From an uncultured Flavobacteriaceae bacterium (GTDB lineage: Bacteria; Bacteroidota; Bacteroidia; Flavobacteriales; Flavobacteriaceae): a stretch of DNA of 17,068 bases. Made by a program: the position numbers and the translations under genes. The stretch covers positions 1-17,068 of the forward strand of contig CALGUD010000139.1 in assembly GCA_937901915.1 (NCBI GenBank), read 5' to 3'. The notes below the pieces were generated by a model, which was not told the origin of the DNA, did not search any database, and saw only the letters and a list, made by a program, of their open reading frames with translations. Positions 1 to 7,519 of this stretch are shown in pieces. Within the stretch, counting starts at the first letter, position 1. Each line of letters opens with the position of its first letter.

Positions 1-785
1 TCCACTACACCTTTTGTATGGCCGTGGGCCGTGTCGATAATTACAGCATCTACTTGGGCGTTTACCAAAGCTTCAGCCCTTTCCATAACATCTGGTGTAA
101 CGCCCAGAGCAGCTGCAACCCTAAGGCGGCCAAATTTGTCTTTATTGGCATTTGGTTTTTGGGTAAGTTTCGTAATATCCCTGAACGTAATAAGTCCTAC
201 AAGTTTATTGTGTGCATCTACTACGGGTAGTTTTTCAATCTTATACTGTTGTAAAATCCCTTCTGCATCCATCAATGAAGTACCTTCTTTGGCGGTTACC
301 AGGTTCTTGCTGGTCATCACTTCAACAATAGGACGTTTATTATTTTTTTCAAACCGAAGGTCACGATTGGTCACTATACCTTTTAAATATCCTTCTTCAT
401 CTACAATAGGAATTCCGCCAATACTGTGTTCCCGCATATTACTCTTTGCATCGCCAACAATAGCGGTAAGCGGTAATGTTACAGGATCTAAAATCATACC
501 ACTTTCTGCACGTTTTACTTTACGCACTTTAGCAGCCTGTTGATCGATGGTCATATTTTTGTGCAATACACCAATTCCGCCTTCCTGTGCTATAGCAATA
601 GCCATGCGGCTTTCAGTAACAGTATCCATGGCAGCGGATACAATAGGAACGTTAATTGATATATTTCGTGTGAATTTTGTTTGGATGTTTACTTCTCTGG
701 GCAGTACTTCAGAATAGTTTGGGACAAGAAGAACATCATCGTAAGTTAAGCCTTCGCCGACAAACTTTGCTTCGTGAGCTTTCAT
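1..785 (-). CDS. guaB: IMP dehydrogenase, 3'-truncated by the window edge
   Basis: Oxidises IMP to XMP with NAD+, the committed step of GMP synthesis in the cytoplasm. The 261 visible codons begin MKAHEAKFVG, and the TYDDVLLVP motif near residue 14 is typical of the IMPDH N terminus. Next come SAAMDTVTE and GGIGVLHKN of the barrel, then an inserted pair of CBS domains (about residues 95-208), then the barrel resumes up to VIIDTAHGHTKG, which holds the NAD/IMP-site Asp. The catalytic-Cys loop and flap lie beyond position 1. The ATG at 785 is the only start that gives the full family N terminus. A TAnnTTTG element lies 27 nt upstream, so it probably has its own promoter even though flavodoxin lies upstream on the same strand. 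Full length is expected to be about 490 residues. Confidence 0.97.
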   Translation of the reverse strand, partial: MKAHEAKFVGEGLTYDDVLLVPNYSEVLPREVNIQTKFTRNISINVPIVSAAMDTVTESRMAIAIAQEGGIGVLHKNMTIDQQAAKVRKVKRAESGMILDPVTLPLTAIVGDAKSNMREHSIGGIPIVDEEGYLKGIVTNRDLRFEKNNKRPIVEVMTSKNLVTAKEGTSLMDAEGILQQYKIEKLPVVDAHNKLVGLITFRDITKLTQKPNANKDKFGRLRVAAALGVTPDVMERAEALVNAQVDAVIIDTAHGHTKGVV

Positions 786-787
786 AG

Positions 788-819
788 TGCAATTTTAAAA
801 TTAATTGCATGCAAATGTA
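788..819 (-). promoter_or_regulatory. Putative guaB promoter with overlapping inverted repeat
   Basis: Read on the minus strand, TACATTTG (819-812) matches the Bacteroidota -7 box TAnnTTTG and would start transcription about 20 nt before the guaB ATG. No good -33 TTG is seen. A perfect inverted repeat TGCAATT-N8-AATTGCA (788-809) covers the likely transcription start and leader, next to a GCATGC palindrome (807-812). It could be an operator or a leader hairpin; no known purine-regulator consensus is matched. Confidence 0.4.
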
Positions 820-852
820 CGGTTTTTTTAAGTAACAGGGTGCATTTTTAAA

Positions 853-1422
853 CTAAATTAAAGGTGAGTGATTTTTGTGCTGATTTGACTCATTCTCTAC
901 CGTTGTTATAAACTCAAACTCATTTTTAACTTTCTCCAGCCAAATTTCTAACCTGGTTTGTGTTAACTGCGACTGGCTATCCTGGTCAATTGCAAGTCCA
1001 TAAAAGAATTCTTCATTATACAAAGGTTTTGTAGTTGTAAAATTATATCCTTCTACCGGCCAAAAACCAATTAAATTACCGCCATTTTTAAATATGATTT
1101 CAGCTAAGATACCTATACCATCTACAAAATATTCAGGATAACCAACCTGATCTCCTAACCCAAAAATTGCTACCGTTTTACCTGAAAAATCCACATCTTT
1201 AAAATCTTCATAAAAATTTTCCCAATCACTTTGTAAATCACCATCATACCATGTGGACAATCCAATTATTATTAAACTATATTTATCAAATTCATCAACT
1301 TTTAAATCACTGCCCTCTATAAGTTCAATATTCGGCCCGTCCCAAGTTTTAATAATATCTTTAACTATATCATCCGTATTTCCGGTATCAGAACCATAAA
1401 ACAGTCCAACACTATTATCCAT
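853..1422 (-). CDS. fldA: Flavodoxin, long-chain type
   Basis: Small cytoplasmic FMN protein that carries low-potential electrons and commonly replaces ferredoxin when iron is scarce. The phosphate-binding loop GSDTGNT (residues 10-16) is canonical. LSTWYDGDL (55-63) supplies the 50s-loop Trp, and FGLGDQVGYPEYF (88-99) is the 90s loop with the stacking Tyr. The segment around GFWPVEGYNFTTTKP (119-133) is the extra loop of long-chain flavodoxins. At 189 residues it is longer than the usual 170-176 because of a polar C-terminal tail after about residue 172. It lies 5 nt downstream of the small CxxC protein gene, so the two are almost certainly one transcript. No separate promoter is seen for it. 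Confidence 0.95.
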   Translation of the reverse strand: MDNSVGLFYGSDTGNTDDIVKDIIKTWDGPNIELIEGSDLKVDEFDKYSLIIIGLSTWYDGDLQSDWENFYEDFKDVDFSGKTVAIFGLGDQVGYPEYFVDGIGILAEIIFKNGGNLIGFWPVEGYNFTTTKPLYNEEFFYGLAIDQDSQSQLTQTRLEIWLEKVKNEFEFITTVENESNQHKNHSPLI

Positions 1423-1427
1423 ACTTA

Positions 1428-1793
1428 TCAGTTATAAATTATGTTATAATTGATCTCTTTATATGAGATCCCCTTTATAACACGTTGCTTTTTATTTATT
1501 AATAATCTTTTTAATTCTAAAAGTTCTTCTGAGTTCACTAAAATCATAAGGTTTTGTTGAGCAGTGGGAATTGGAATGCGTTTATTGTAAATAGAATTTT
1601 CATATTCCATTTCCCATGATTCGCTATCAATATTGCTTAAGTATTTTATAAAGCTATCATATTCTGACTGCTCAAAATTAAAGTTCAAATTTTTATAAAG
1701 CACCTGATATTTATCACAATCAGTACAAGTAACTACAATACCATTTTTGGTTTGACTTTCTATTTTAATATTATGACACATAATTTCTTTCAT
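1428..1793 (-). CDS. Small CxxC protein, possibly DUF6686 family
   Basis: A 121-residue cytoplasmic protein with no signal peptide or membrane segment. Near its N terminus it has MCHNI (Cys6, His7) and TCTDCDKYQ (Cys23, Cys26), so a Cys/His metal or Fe-S site is conceivable. The rest alternates acidic and basic stretches and ends in a Lys-rich segment followed by an Asn/Tyr/Ile-rich tail. It resembles a small Bacteroidota family I remember as DUF6686, but I am not certain of the number. The start could also be Met5 (1781), which gives MCHN; the longer start is kept because it sits just after a well-formed promoter. It is the first gene of a two-gene transcript with flavodoxin (5 nt gap), which suggests a role in electron transfer or iron response. 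No function is assigned. Confidence 0.75.
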   Translation of the reverse strand: MKEIMCHNIKIESQTKNGIVVTCTDCDKYQVLYKNLNFNFEQSEYDSFIKYLSNIDSESWEMEYENSIYNKRIPIPTAQQNLMILVNSEELLELKRLLINKKQRVIKGISYKEINYNIIYN

Positions 1794-1801
1794 TATTATT
1801 T

Positions 1802-1832
1802 CAAAGGTATAAATTATTTTTATTTAGACCAA
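1802..1832 (-). promoter_or_regulatory. Promoter of the CxxC protein-flavodoxin operon
   Basis: On the minus strand ATTG (TTG at 1832-1830) is followed by a 20-nt spacer and TACCTTTG (1809-1802). This is a good match to the Bacteroidota -33/-7 pattern. The -7 box ends 8 nt before the ATG at 1793, so the leader must be very short. Confidence 0.6.
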
Positions 1833-1929
1833 TTATAAATAATAAATTAATGTCATTTTCTATTATATAATCTCCTAACTATAGTATGTCACTCACTATA
1901 TGGTAAAATAAAAACCCTTAAAAGCTCTC

Positions 1930-2022
1930 TTACCTATCTCGTGTTTTTAATAGCTTCTCGTTTACTCTGGACAAGTCGTACAACGGGTACCACAGCTATG
2001 AACAGCTTTTTTTACCTATCTC
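1930..2022. repeat. 11-bp perfect direct repeat flanking 71 bp
   Basis: TTACCTATCTC occurs at 1930-1940 and again at 2012-2022, each preceded by a similar AGCT plus pyrimidine tract. The second copy contains the reductase stop codon and its last codons (GDR-stop). The 71 bp between them contain most of repeat copy A. Confidence 0.6.
1934..1987. repeat. Diverged repeat copy A, downstream of the aldo/keto reductase
   Basis: On the plus strand this copy runs from CTATCTCGTG to GTCGTACAACGGG. Aligned by eye with 4940-4999 in the same orientation it matches at 42 of 54 positions, with one 6-nt gap. It contains a partly symmetric GTCGTACAAC core. It lies in the 3' flank of the reductase gene and is overlapped at its left end by an 11-bp direct repeat (see 1930-2022). 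Nothing else was recognised in the gap 1794-2011, which is otherwise very A/T-rich. Confidence 0.5.
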
Positions 2023-3010
2023 CAACCCAATGAGGATAAATCGGTATTTGTTTGGAAACTTCATTGAGTTGCTTTAAGTGTTTTTCAGAAAGATTCCACC
2101 CAACGGATTCAATGTTTGAGAGAAGCTGTTTTTCATTCCTTGCCCCAACTACCACATTCGAAACGCTTTTATTTTGAAGTAACCAATTTATTGCAACTTG
2201 GGGAATTGATTTATCAATTTCTTTTCCAATTTTTCCCAACACATCAACTATATTATATAAGAACTCATTTTCAACTGGTGGAGCACCGACATCCCCGCCC
2301 GATTTTATTCTTCCTTCTTCTATTTCTAAACCTCTTTTAATTTTTCCTGTCAGACGTCCCCAACCTAATGGACTCCATGCCATCAATCCCATTTTTTGGT
2401 CTTCCAAAAGTGGCATCAATTCTTGTTCATAGTCCCTTCCAATTAGTGAGTAATATCCTTGATAGACAACATACTTTTCTAAATTGTGTTTTTCAGATAT
2501 GGAAAGTGATTTCATTAATTGCCACGCTGCAAAATTGGAACAACCTATATATTTAACTTTTCCACTTTTTATCATATTGTCGAGAGTTCTCAAAGTTTCT
2601 TCAATTGGTGTATGGCGGTCAAATCCGTGCATTAAATAGAGGTCAATGTAGTCTGTATTCAGTCTTTTTAGACTGTCTTCAAGTGCATTCATTAAATGAT
2701 AGCGAGAAGAACCTTTTTCGTTCGGCTGTTCACCCATTTCAAAGGTAGCTTTGGTAGAAATAATACTCCTCTGCCTTTTTCCTTTTAATGCTTTGCCCAA
2801 CACAGTTTCCGAATCACCGACTGAATAGACATTTGCGGTATCAAAAAAGTTGATTCCTCTTTCAATGCAAATGTCTATAAGGCGTGTAGCTTCTTTCACA
2901 TCAGTTTGTCCCCAACGTTGAAAAAATTCGTTAGTTCCACCGAAAGTACCTGTTCCGAGGCTCAATACAGGCACTTTTAAACCTGAGTTTCCTAAATTTC
3001 TGTATTCCAT
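2012..3010 (-). CDS. Aldo/keto reductase
   Basis: An NADPH-dependent (beta/alpha)8-barrel oxidoreductase, 332 residues, cytoplasmic. The family tetrad is visible: Asp57 (NFFDTANVY), Tyr62, Lys87 (ISTKATF) and His128 (YLMHGFD). Further family signatures are KVKYIGCSNF, LMAWSPLGWGRLTGK and the cofactor-phosphate segment VSNVVVGARNEKQL near the C terminus. The ADTAxxYG-like motif reads DTANVYSVGDSE, as in the YajO/Tas-like branch. The substrate cannot be told. The start is 4 nt after the MFS gene's stop, so it is translated from the same mRNA as the exporter. Together with the exporter and the adjacent regulator it suggests modification and export of a toxic carbonyl or xenobiotic compound, which is inference only. 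Confidence 0.93.
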   Translation of the reverse strand: MEYRNLGNSGLKVPVLSLGTGTFGGTNEFFQRWGQTDVKEATRLIDICIERGINFFDTANVYSVGDSETVLGKALKGKRQRSIISTKATFEMGEQPNEKGSSRYHLMNALEDSLKRLNTDYIDLYLMHGFDRHTPIEETLRTLDNMIKSGKVKYIGCSNFAAWQLMKSLSISEKHNLEKYVVYQGYYSLIGRDYEQELMPLLEDQKMGLMAWSPLGWGRLTGKIKRGLEIEEGRIKSGGDVGAPPVENEFLYNIVDVLGKIGKEIDKSIPQVAINWLLQNKSVSNVVVGARNEKQLLSNIESVGWNLSEKHLKQLNEVSKQIPIYPHWVGDR

Positions 3011-3014
3011 TTTA

Positions 3015-4223
3015 TTAATTTTTATTTATTTGTTTTTCTCTTTTTATGCTGATGATTGCCATTAATATGGCTATTATTGTAAATACCGCACCCATTAATG
3101 GCACTGATGTTAAACCAAGAGAGCTCGTAATAATCATTCCGCCTAGGGAAGATCCTAATGCTATTCCCACATTAAAGGCTGAAATATTCAAAACTGAAGA
3201 AACATCTTCGGTGCCTTTTAAATGGTTTTCAGAAAGTTTAATGACATACAATTGCATTCCGGGAACTGTTGCAAAACCAACAAAGCCCATCATTGCAACT
3301 AAAACCAATGCCGGTATTTTGAATGGTAGAAAACCAAACATTAAGACAAGATTGATAGACAATAAAGTGAATAAAATAATGAGAACCTTAGCTGTTTTTT
3401 TATTTGATATTTTTCCACCCAACATATTCCCAAAAGCCACGAAAATTCCGTAAAGTAATAAAATCCAGGTAATTTGATTTTCGGTAAACCCTGAAATTTC
3501 TCTCAGTAAGGGAGATAAATATGTGAATGTTCCGAATAAAGCAGCAAATGAAAATAAGGTTAATGAGAAGCCTAACAGCATAGATTTATTTCTTAATACT
3601 TTGAATTGATCTTTGAGTTGTAAAGGTGTTCCTTGTTTTATATTATTTGGAAGCCAAAGTTTATTTGCCAATAGACAAATAAACCCGACAACGGCAATTC
3701 CGCCAAAGGTATATCGCCATCCTAGTTGTTGACCTACATATGTTCCAAGAGGTACACCTGTTACCATAGCAACGGTTAAACCTGTGAACATTATGGCAAT
3801 GGCTGTTGCTCTTTTTTCTCCTGAAACCATACTGCTCGCAATATTCGCTCCAATGCCTACAAAAACCCCGTGGGCCACTCCTGAAAAAACTCTTGAGAAG
3901 ATTAGAAATGAATAATTATAGGAAAATGCTGCCAAACAATTACTGGCTACAAAAAGTATGATAATGTACAGCAACAATTTTTTCCGGTTAATTTTATTGG
4001 TAAAGGCAGTTATTACTGGACCCCCGAGTGCCACACCGATGGCATAAGAAGTAACCAACCATCCTGCGGAAGCGATACTGATTGAAAATCCTTTGGCAAT
4101 TGTTGGCAGCAAGCCAATCATTACGACCTCCGTTGTGCCAATGGCAAAAATACTAGCGGTTAATGCCCATATTGCAATAGGCATCTGATACTGTTCCCTT
4201 ACTAATACACTATTATTTTTCAT
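3015..4223 (-). CDS. MFS transporter, DHA1 drug/sugar exporter type
   Basis: A 402-residue inner-membrane protein with about 12 hydrophobic segments, the first starting near residue 16. IGTTEVVMIGLLP (TM1) and WLVTSYAIGVALGGPV (TM2), followed by the basic loop TNKINRKKLL, form motif A of the AraJ/YdhP-like DHA1 group. GLTVAMVTGVPLGTYVGQQLGWR matches motif C, the antiporter signature, so export driven by protons is likely. The first in-frame Met is used; Met14 is also possible without losing TM1. It follows the Crp-type regulator by 67 nt and precedes the reductase by 4 nt. A promoter and a perfect TGTGA-N6-TCACA box lie in the 67-nt gap, so transcription is probably controlled by the neighbouring regulator. 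The substrate is unknown. Confidence 0.92.
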   Translation of the reverse strand: MKNNSVLVREQYQMPIAIWALTASIFAIGTTEVVMIGLLPTIAKGFSISIASAGWLVTSYAIGVALGGPVITAFTNKINRKKLLLYIIILFVASNCLAAFSYNYSFLIFSRVFSGVAHGVFVGIGANIASSMVSGEKRATAIAIMFTGLTVAMVTGVPLGTYVGQQLGWRYTFGGIAVVGFICLLANKLWLPNNIKQGTPLQLKDQFKVLRNKSMLLGFSLTLFSFAALFGTFTYLSPLLREISGFTENQITWILLLYGIFVAFGNMLGGKISNKKTAKVLIILFTLLSINLVLMFGFLPFKIPALVLVAMMGFVGFATVPGMQLYVIKLSENHLKGTEDVSSVLNISAFNVGIALGSSLGGMIITSSLGLTSVPLMGAVFTIIAILMAIISIKREKQINKN

Positions 4224-4242
4224 GGGACAAAGTTCTGAAGAG

Positions 4243-4272
4243 CATACTTAGCTCAACAGGACATTTGTCAAA
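4243..4272 (-). promoter_or_regulatory. Putative promoter of the MFS-reductase operon
   Basis: On the minus strand TTTG (4272-4269), an 18-nt spacer and TAAGTATG (4250-4243) match the -33/-7 pattern with one mismatch in the -7 box. The exporter ATG is at 4223, giving a short leader of roughly 15 nt. Confidence 0.5.
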
Positions 4273-4279
4273 TATTTCG

Positions 4280-4295
4280 TGTGAGAAATATCACA
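4280..4295. promoter_or_regulatory. Perfect Crp-type operator TGTGA-N6-TCACA
   Basis: The plus strand reads TGTGAGAAATATCACA, identical in both half-sites to the E. coli CRP consensus. A second overlapping inverted repeat, ATATTTC-N6-GAAATAT, covers 4272-4291. The box overlaps the regulator gene's stop codon (4291-4293) and ends 7 bp upstream of the putative -33 element of the exporter promoter, so its position suits an activator. Seen directly; binding is inferred. Confidence 0.7.
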
Positions 4296-4872
4296 TTTCA
4301 AACTTTGATTTTGACAACCGACTTAAAGTTTCCCGGGTTACACCAAGATAGGATGCTATCATAGCTTTTGGAACTCTCTGAATCAAACCTGGGTAAAGTG
4401 TAAGTAAATTATGATATCGTTCATTTGCGTTGCTACTCAAAAAACACAGGATTCGTTTTTGTAAAGCAATGTATCCGTTTGTAGTTTTTTTGAGGAAAAA
4501 GGTTTGCATTTTTGGTAGTTCCATACTTAACTTTTCTTTATTTTCCAATGTAAGTGATAGCGTTTCGGTATCTTCTAAACATTCTACAATTAGTGTTGAT
4601 TTTGTTTTATGGTGAAATGCTTCAGCATCGGTAATCCACCAATTTTCCATTCCAAATTGTAAAATATGTTCTTTTCCATCCAAATCCAATTTGGAAACCC
4701 TCATCAAGCCTTTTAGTACAAAGAAGTCGAACATTGCGTAATCACCTTCGTGAAGAACAATTTGATGTTTCCTAAACGCTTTTTTATGAAAATGCTCTAA
4801 TACAAATGTGAACTCATCATCTGTTAATATGATGAGTTCTTCTATTTGTTTTCTTAAAGGATGTTCTTTCAT
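4291..4872 (-). CDS. Crp/Fnr-family transcriptional regulator
   Basis: 193 residues: an N-terminal cyclic-nucleotide-binding-like beta-roll (about 25-115, with VLHEGDYAMFDFFVLKGLMR), a dimer helix (118-145) and a C-terminal winged helix-turn-helix. The recognition helix VTRETLSRL has Arg180, Glu181 and Arg185, the three residues that E. coli CRP uses to read TGTGA. The cAMP pocket signature (GE-L-x-RxA) is absent; the region reads ENWWITDAEAFHHKTKST, so cAMP is unlikely to be the ligand. Only Cys98 and Cys143 are present, so there is no FNR-type Fe-S cluster. The protein ends soon after the HTH. It is the first gene before the exporter and reductase, with its likely operator just downstream, and is probably their local regulator. 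Confidence 0.93.
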   Translation of the reverse strand: MKEHPLRKQIEELIILTDDEFTFVLEHFHKKAFRKHQIVLHEGDYAMFDFFVLKGLMRVSKLDLDGKEHILQFGMENWWITDAEAFHHKTKSTLIVECLEDTETLSLTLENKEKLSMELPKMQTFFLKKTTNGYIALQKRILCFLSSNANERYHNLLTLYPGLIQRVPKAMIASYLGVTRETLSRLSKSKFEM

Positions 4873-4892
4873 TTATCTCGATGATATTTTTT

Positions 4893-4904
4893 TGTAAAGT
4901 TACA
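4893..4904 (-). promoter_or_regulatory. Palindrome over a possible -7 box of the regulator gene
   Basis: TGTAA-AG-TTACA is a perfect inverted repeat. It contains TAACTTTA on the minus strand (4902-4895), one base from TAnnTTTG, 22 nt before the regulator ATG. The same TAAAGTTACA string occurs before dps (15950-15959). No clear -33 element is seen. Confidence 0.3.
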
Positions 4905-4939
4905 CATAACGTGTTTTTATAGAAACATTGGGCTATTAT

Positions 4940-4999
4940 CAATCTCGTATTTTTAAAATTAATGGCTTCCCGATTATCCGGGACATGTTGTGCAACGGT
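4940..4999. repeat. Diverged repeat copy B, between the receptor and regulator genes
   Basis: Second copy of the repeat at 1934-1987, in the same orientation, with a 6-nt insertion (4957-4962). It holds two small dyads, TCCCG-N6-CGGGA (4968-4983) and GTTG-TG-CAAC (4987-4996). It lies in the 172-nt gap between the TonB receptor stop and the regulator start. The TCCCG/CGGGA hairpin could also help terminate the receptor transcript. Confidence 0.5.
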
Positions 5000-5044
5000 T
5001 AGAGATGTTAATAAATTAAAGATATTCTGGTTTCAATACTTTAA

Positions 5045-7519
5045 TTAAAATTTAAACTGCAAAGTACTATAAAAAGTACGTGGGTCTGAAGGTATAATAC
5101 CCGGCCCCGGATAACCTGTCGCGCGTCTGGTGAAATAACTGGTATCTAGCAAATTATTAACACCCGCTTCTATCCTAAAGCGTTTATAAGCATATGAAAA
5201 AGACAAATCTAAAATATCATATTCAGGGATAGTCCCTTCTGATGCATTTACATTATCCCTGCTTCCCGGGCTGTTTTGGGCGTCCGTAAACTGCTTTGAT
5301 ATATATGTGTATTGAAGATTTCCCAAGAAATTTTTATAACCAAATTTTAATCCTGTTTTTAAATTCACTGTTGGAATGAATTCCACTTTTCTACCTTCAA
5401 CATTATTCTGATCTGAATTGGTATACTCAGATTCTGTATAAGCCAGATTCACAAAATAATTCAACCGATACTCTTTATTTTTTATCAAAGTATGTTCCAG
5501 GTCCCAGTCTGCAAAAAATTCCAATCCATAAATAAACGCATCACCAATATTACTTCGTACCCTGTTTGCACGGTTATCCAAAATAATTCCGATCCTGTCA
5601 TTATAAAATAGCCCGAATGCGCCAATATCATATGAGAGATACTGATTCCAATTCCCTCTGAACCCTAAGTCGGCAGTATACCCTTTTTCATCTGATATCT
5701 CCGGGTCTATAATAAAGGTCGGGTTTACTACTCGTATATCACTAAAAGTCACAGAACGATAGTTTTGAGAAATATTACCATACATTTCGAGGTTTTTGGT
5801 TGCTTTATAGCTAGCTCCCATTCCTAAAAGAACAAATTTACGTTCGTAATCCCTGTTATCTTGCAGTTCCTGAATAGAAGTTGGGTTTCCGGCCAGGTCA
5901 AATTCAGTAATATGATTATAGGTTCCCTCTGATTCGGTTTTTATATACTCAAAACGAAAACCGGGCGTAAGCGAAAATTTACTTGATAATTTAAATATAT
6001 TTTCTCCAAAAAATGAAGCATTCAAATTGGGAAAATCAAAATCAGACCGGTTGTAATATTCCGGAAACTCTTGGCTACGTAGTGAGAAATCAGGTCCTGC
6101 ACCTGTACTTCCCGGCCCCTGAATTGAGGTATTGTTAGCTTTATAGAATTTTAATCCTAATAACAAAACAGACAATTGTTTCCCTAAGTTGTAACGGGTT
6201 AAAAAACGTGCTTCTGCTCCCCAATTATTAAAATTTCCTATTAAAAGATCCCTCGGATATACAAAATTACCTTCACTGTCTACTTCATCTACATCTGTAT
6301 AAGGATTTGCTTCAGCCGGCCTGTCGGGATTTCCTCGAAAACCAAGCGCCTTTCTGGAAGCATCCAATCCAAACAATATAAAGCTAAAATCACTTTTTTC
6401 AGAAAATTTATGGTCCAGGCGCAAGGAAAGTAAATTCCAATCTACTTCAAACCAGTTCCGGGTCCTGTTACTGAATGTAGGATCTTCATAGAATTGAGTA
6501 TCTGTTAATCCCCCCGGTTGTTGTGCCAGATAGTGCAGATGGGTGGCGTCCAGGGAAACAGAGGTATTATCTGTAAACTGGTAAGCTAAATGTGCATAGA
6601 AATTTTTAGAATTAAATTCAGAATTTGGCCTGAAACCGCTCCCCTCTTTGTAATTAAAATATGTATAATAGCTAAACTTACCCACTGTACCACTTAAACT
6701 GTTAAAACTTGTAAACAGATCATATGATCCCAGTGTTTGCCTGGAAATCCATTCTATCTTCTCGTTTGGGTTTGGGTTTTTTATCTTAAAATTTATAAGT
6801 CCGCCAAATTGAGTCCCGTATTGTAAAGAAGCAGCTCCTCTTATTACCTGTATTTCACTCAAGGCTTCTGCCGGCGGTGTGTAGTAACTTTCCGGATAAC
6901 CCAATACATCGGCACTTATATCATATCCATTTTGCCGTGTATTAAAATTAGCTGTTCGGTTAGGATCCAGGCCTCTCCCCCCAATATTCAGCTGTAAACC
7001 GGCATCACTGGATTCATAAATATTAAGGCCTACCACTTGAGAATATATTTGCCTGGAATTATTTGCTGCCATATTACCTATGGTCTGGTCTACCAGAATC
7101 ACTTCTGTTTTTTTTCCTTCAAAAATAGAGGTCCCTTCTACGGCACGGAGTCGTGCGAGGTTAAATACCTGTTCCCGCCTTTGAAGGAGCACTACTTCAG
7201 AGAGTTCTTCCTGCAAAGCGTCTAATTCAAAGTTTAAAGTCAAATCGCTATCAACTATGATCTCTTTGTTCACAATTTTATGTTCATACGTAAAAATTGC
7301 CAGAACATTTTTTCCTTCGGGGATATTATTCAATACAAAATTTCCCTCTGCATCCGTTTTGTCGAGGTCGCCTGTAGTTTGGTTATATACTTCTGCAGCT
7401 TCTATTGGCAGGCCATCCTCACTATTGGTTATTTTACCACTGATCTGATATTGTGCGCTAACTGCAAATACATTGACTACACATAGCAACACACATAATT
7501 TATAAGCCTTTAATCTCAT
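5045..7519 (-). CDS. TonB-dependent outer-membrane receptor (iron-complex type)
   Basis: A 22-stranded outer-membrane receptor that imports a bound ligand using TonB energy. From Met at 7519 it has a clean signal peptide (MRLKAYKL then a hydrophobic stretch ending VSAQ). A CarboxypepD_reg-like domain follows (YQISGKITNSEDGLPIEAAEV, about 24-105), then the plug (IGGRGLDPNRTANFNTR to VIRGAASLQYGTQFGGLINF, about 140-260), then the barrel ending YSTLQFKF with the C-terminal Phe of barrel proteins. The plug resembles FecA-like ferric receptors, but the ligand is not proven. An upstream in-frame Met (7561) would put 14 hydrophilic residues before the signal peptide, so the later start was chosen. 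It overlaps the end of the HTTM gene by 20 nt and is the last gene of the operon. Confidence 0.95.
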   Translation of the reverse strand: MRLKAYKLCVLLCVVNVFAVSAQYQISGKITNSEDGLPIEAAEVYNQTTGDLDKTDAEGNFVLNNIPEGKNVLAIFTYEHKIVNKEIIVDSDLTLNFELDALQEELSEVVLLQRREQVFNLARLRAVEGTSIFEGKKTEVILVDQTIGNMAANNSRQIYSQVVGLNIYESSDAGLQLNIGGRGLDPNRTANFNTRQNGYDISADVLGYPESYYTPPAEALSEIQVIRGAASLQYGTQFGGLINFKIKNPNPNEKIEWISRQTLGSYDLFTSFNSLSGTVGKFSYYTYFNYKEGSGFRPNSEFNSKNFYAHLAYQFTDNTSVSLDATHLHYLAQQPGGLTDTQFYEDPTFSNRTRNWFEVDWNLLSLRLDHKFSEKSDFSFILFGLDASRKALGFRGNPDRPAEANPYTDVDEVDSEGNFVYPRDLLIGNFNNWGAEARFLTRYNLGKQLSVLLLGLKFYKANNTSIQGPGSTGAGPDFSLRSQEFPEYYNRSDFDFPNLNASFFGENIFKLSSKFSLTPGFRFEYIKTESEGTYNHITEFDLAGNPTSIQELQDNRDYERKFVLLGMGASYKATKNLEMYGNISQNYRSVTFSDIRVVNPTFIIDPEISDEKGYTADLGFRGNWNQYLSYDIGAFGLFYNDRIGIILDNRANRVRSNIGDAFIYGLEFFADWDLEHTLIKNKEYRLNYFVNLAYTESEYTNSDQNNVEGRKVEFIPTVNLKTGLKFGYKNFLGNLQYTYISKQFTDAQNSPGSRDNVNASEGTIPEYDILDLSFSYAYKRFRIEAGVNNLLDTSYFTRRATGYPGPGIIPSDPRTFYSTLQFKF

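Noticed and set aside
31..543. 170-codon plus-strand open frame opposite guaB
   Set aside because: The minus strand encodes unmistakable IMP dehydrogenase here; the plus frame has no family features and no promoter.
2001..2011. AGCT-N6-AGCT plus T-run after the reductase gene as a terminator
   Set aside because: The stem is only 4 bp, and the T-run follows it on the plus strand, the wrong direction for the minus-strand reductase.
3046..3453. 135-codon plus-strand open frame opposite the MFS gene
   Set aside because: Antisense of membrane-segment codons; no recognisable domain or start context.
1934..4999. Calling the repeat-flanked cassette a true integron cassette
   Set aside because: No integrase gene and no clear RYYYAAC/GTTRRRY core pair in either copy, and a three-gene cassette is unusual; kept as a finding only.
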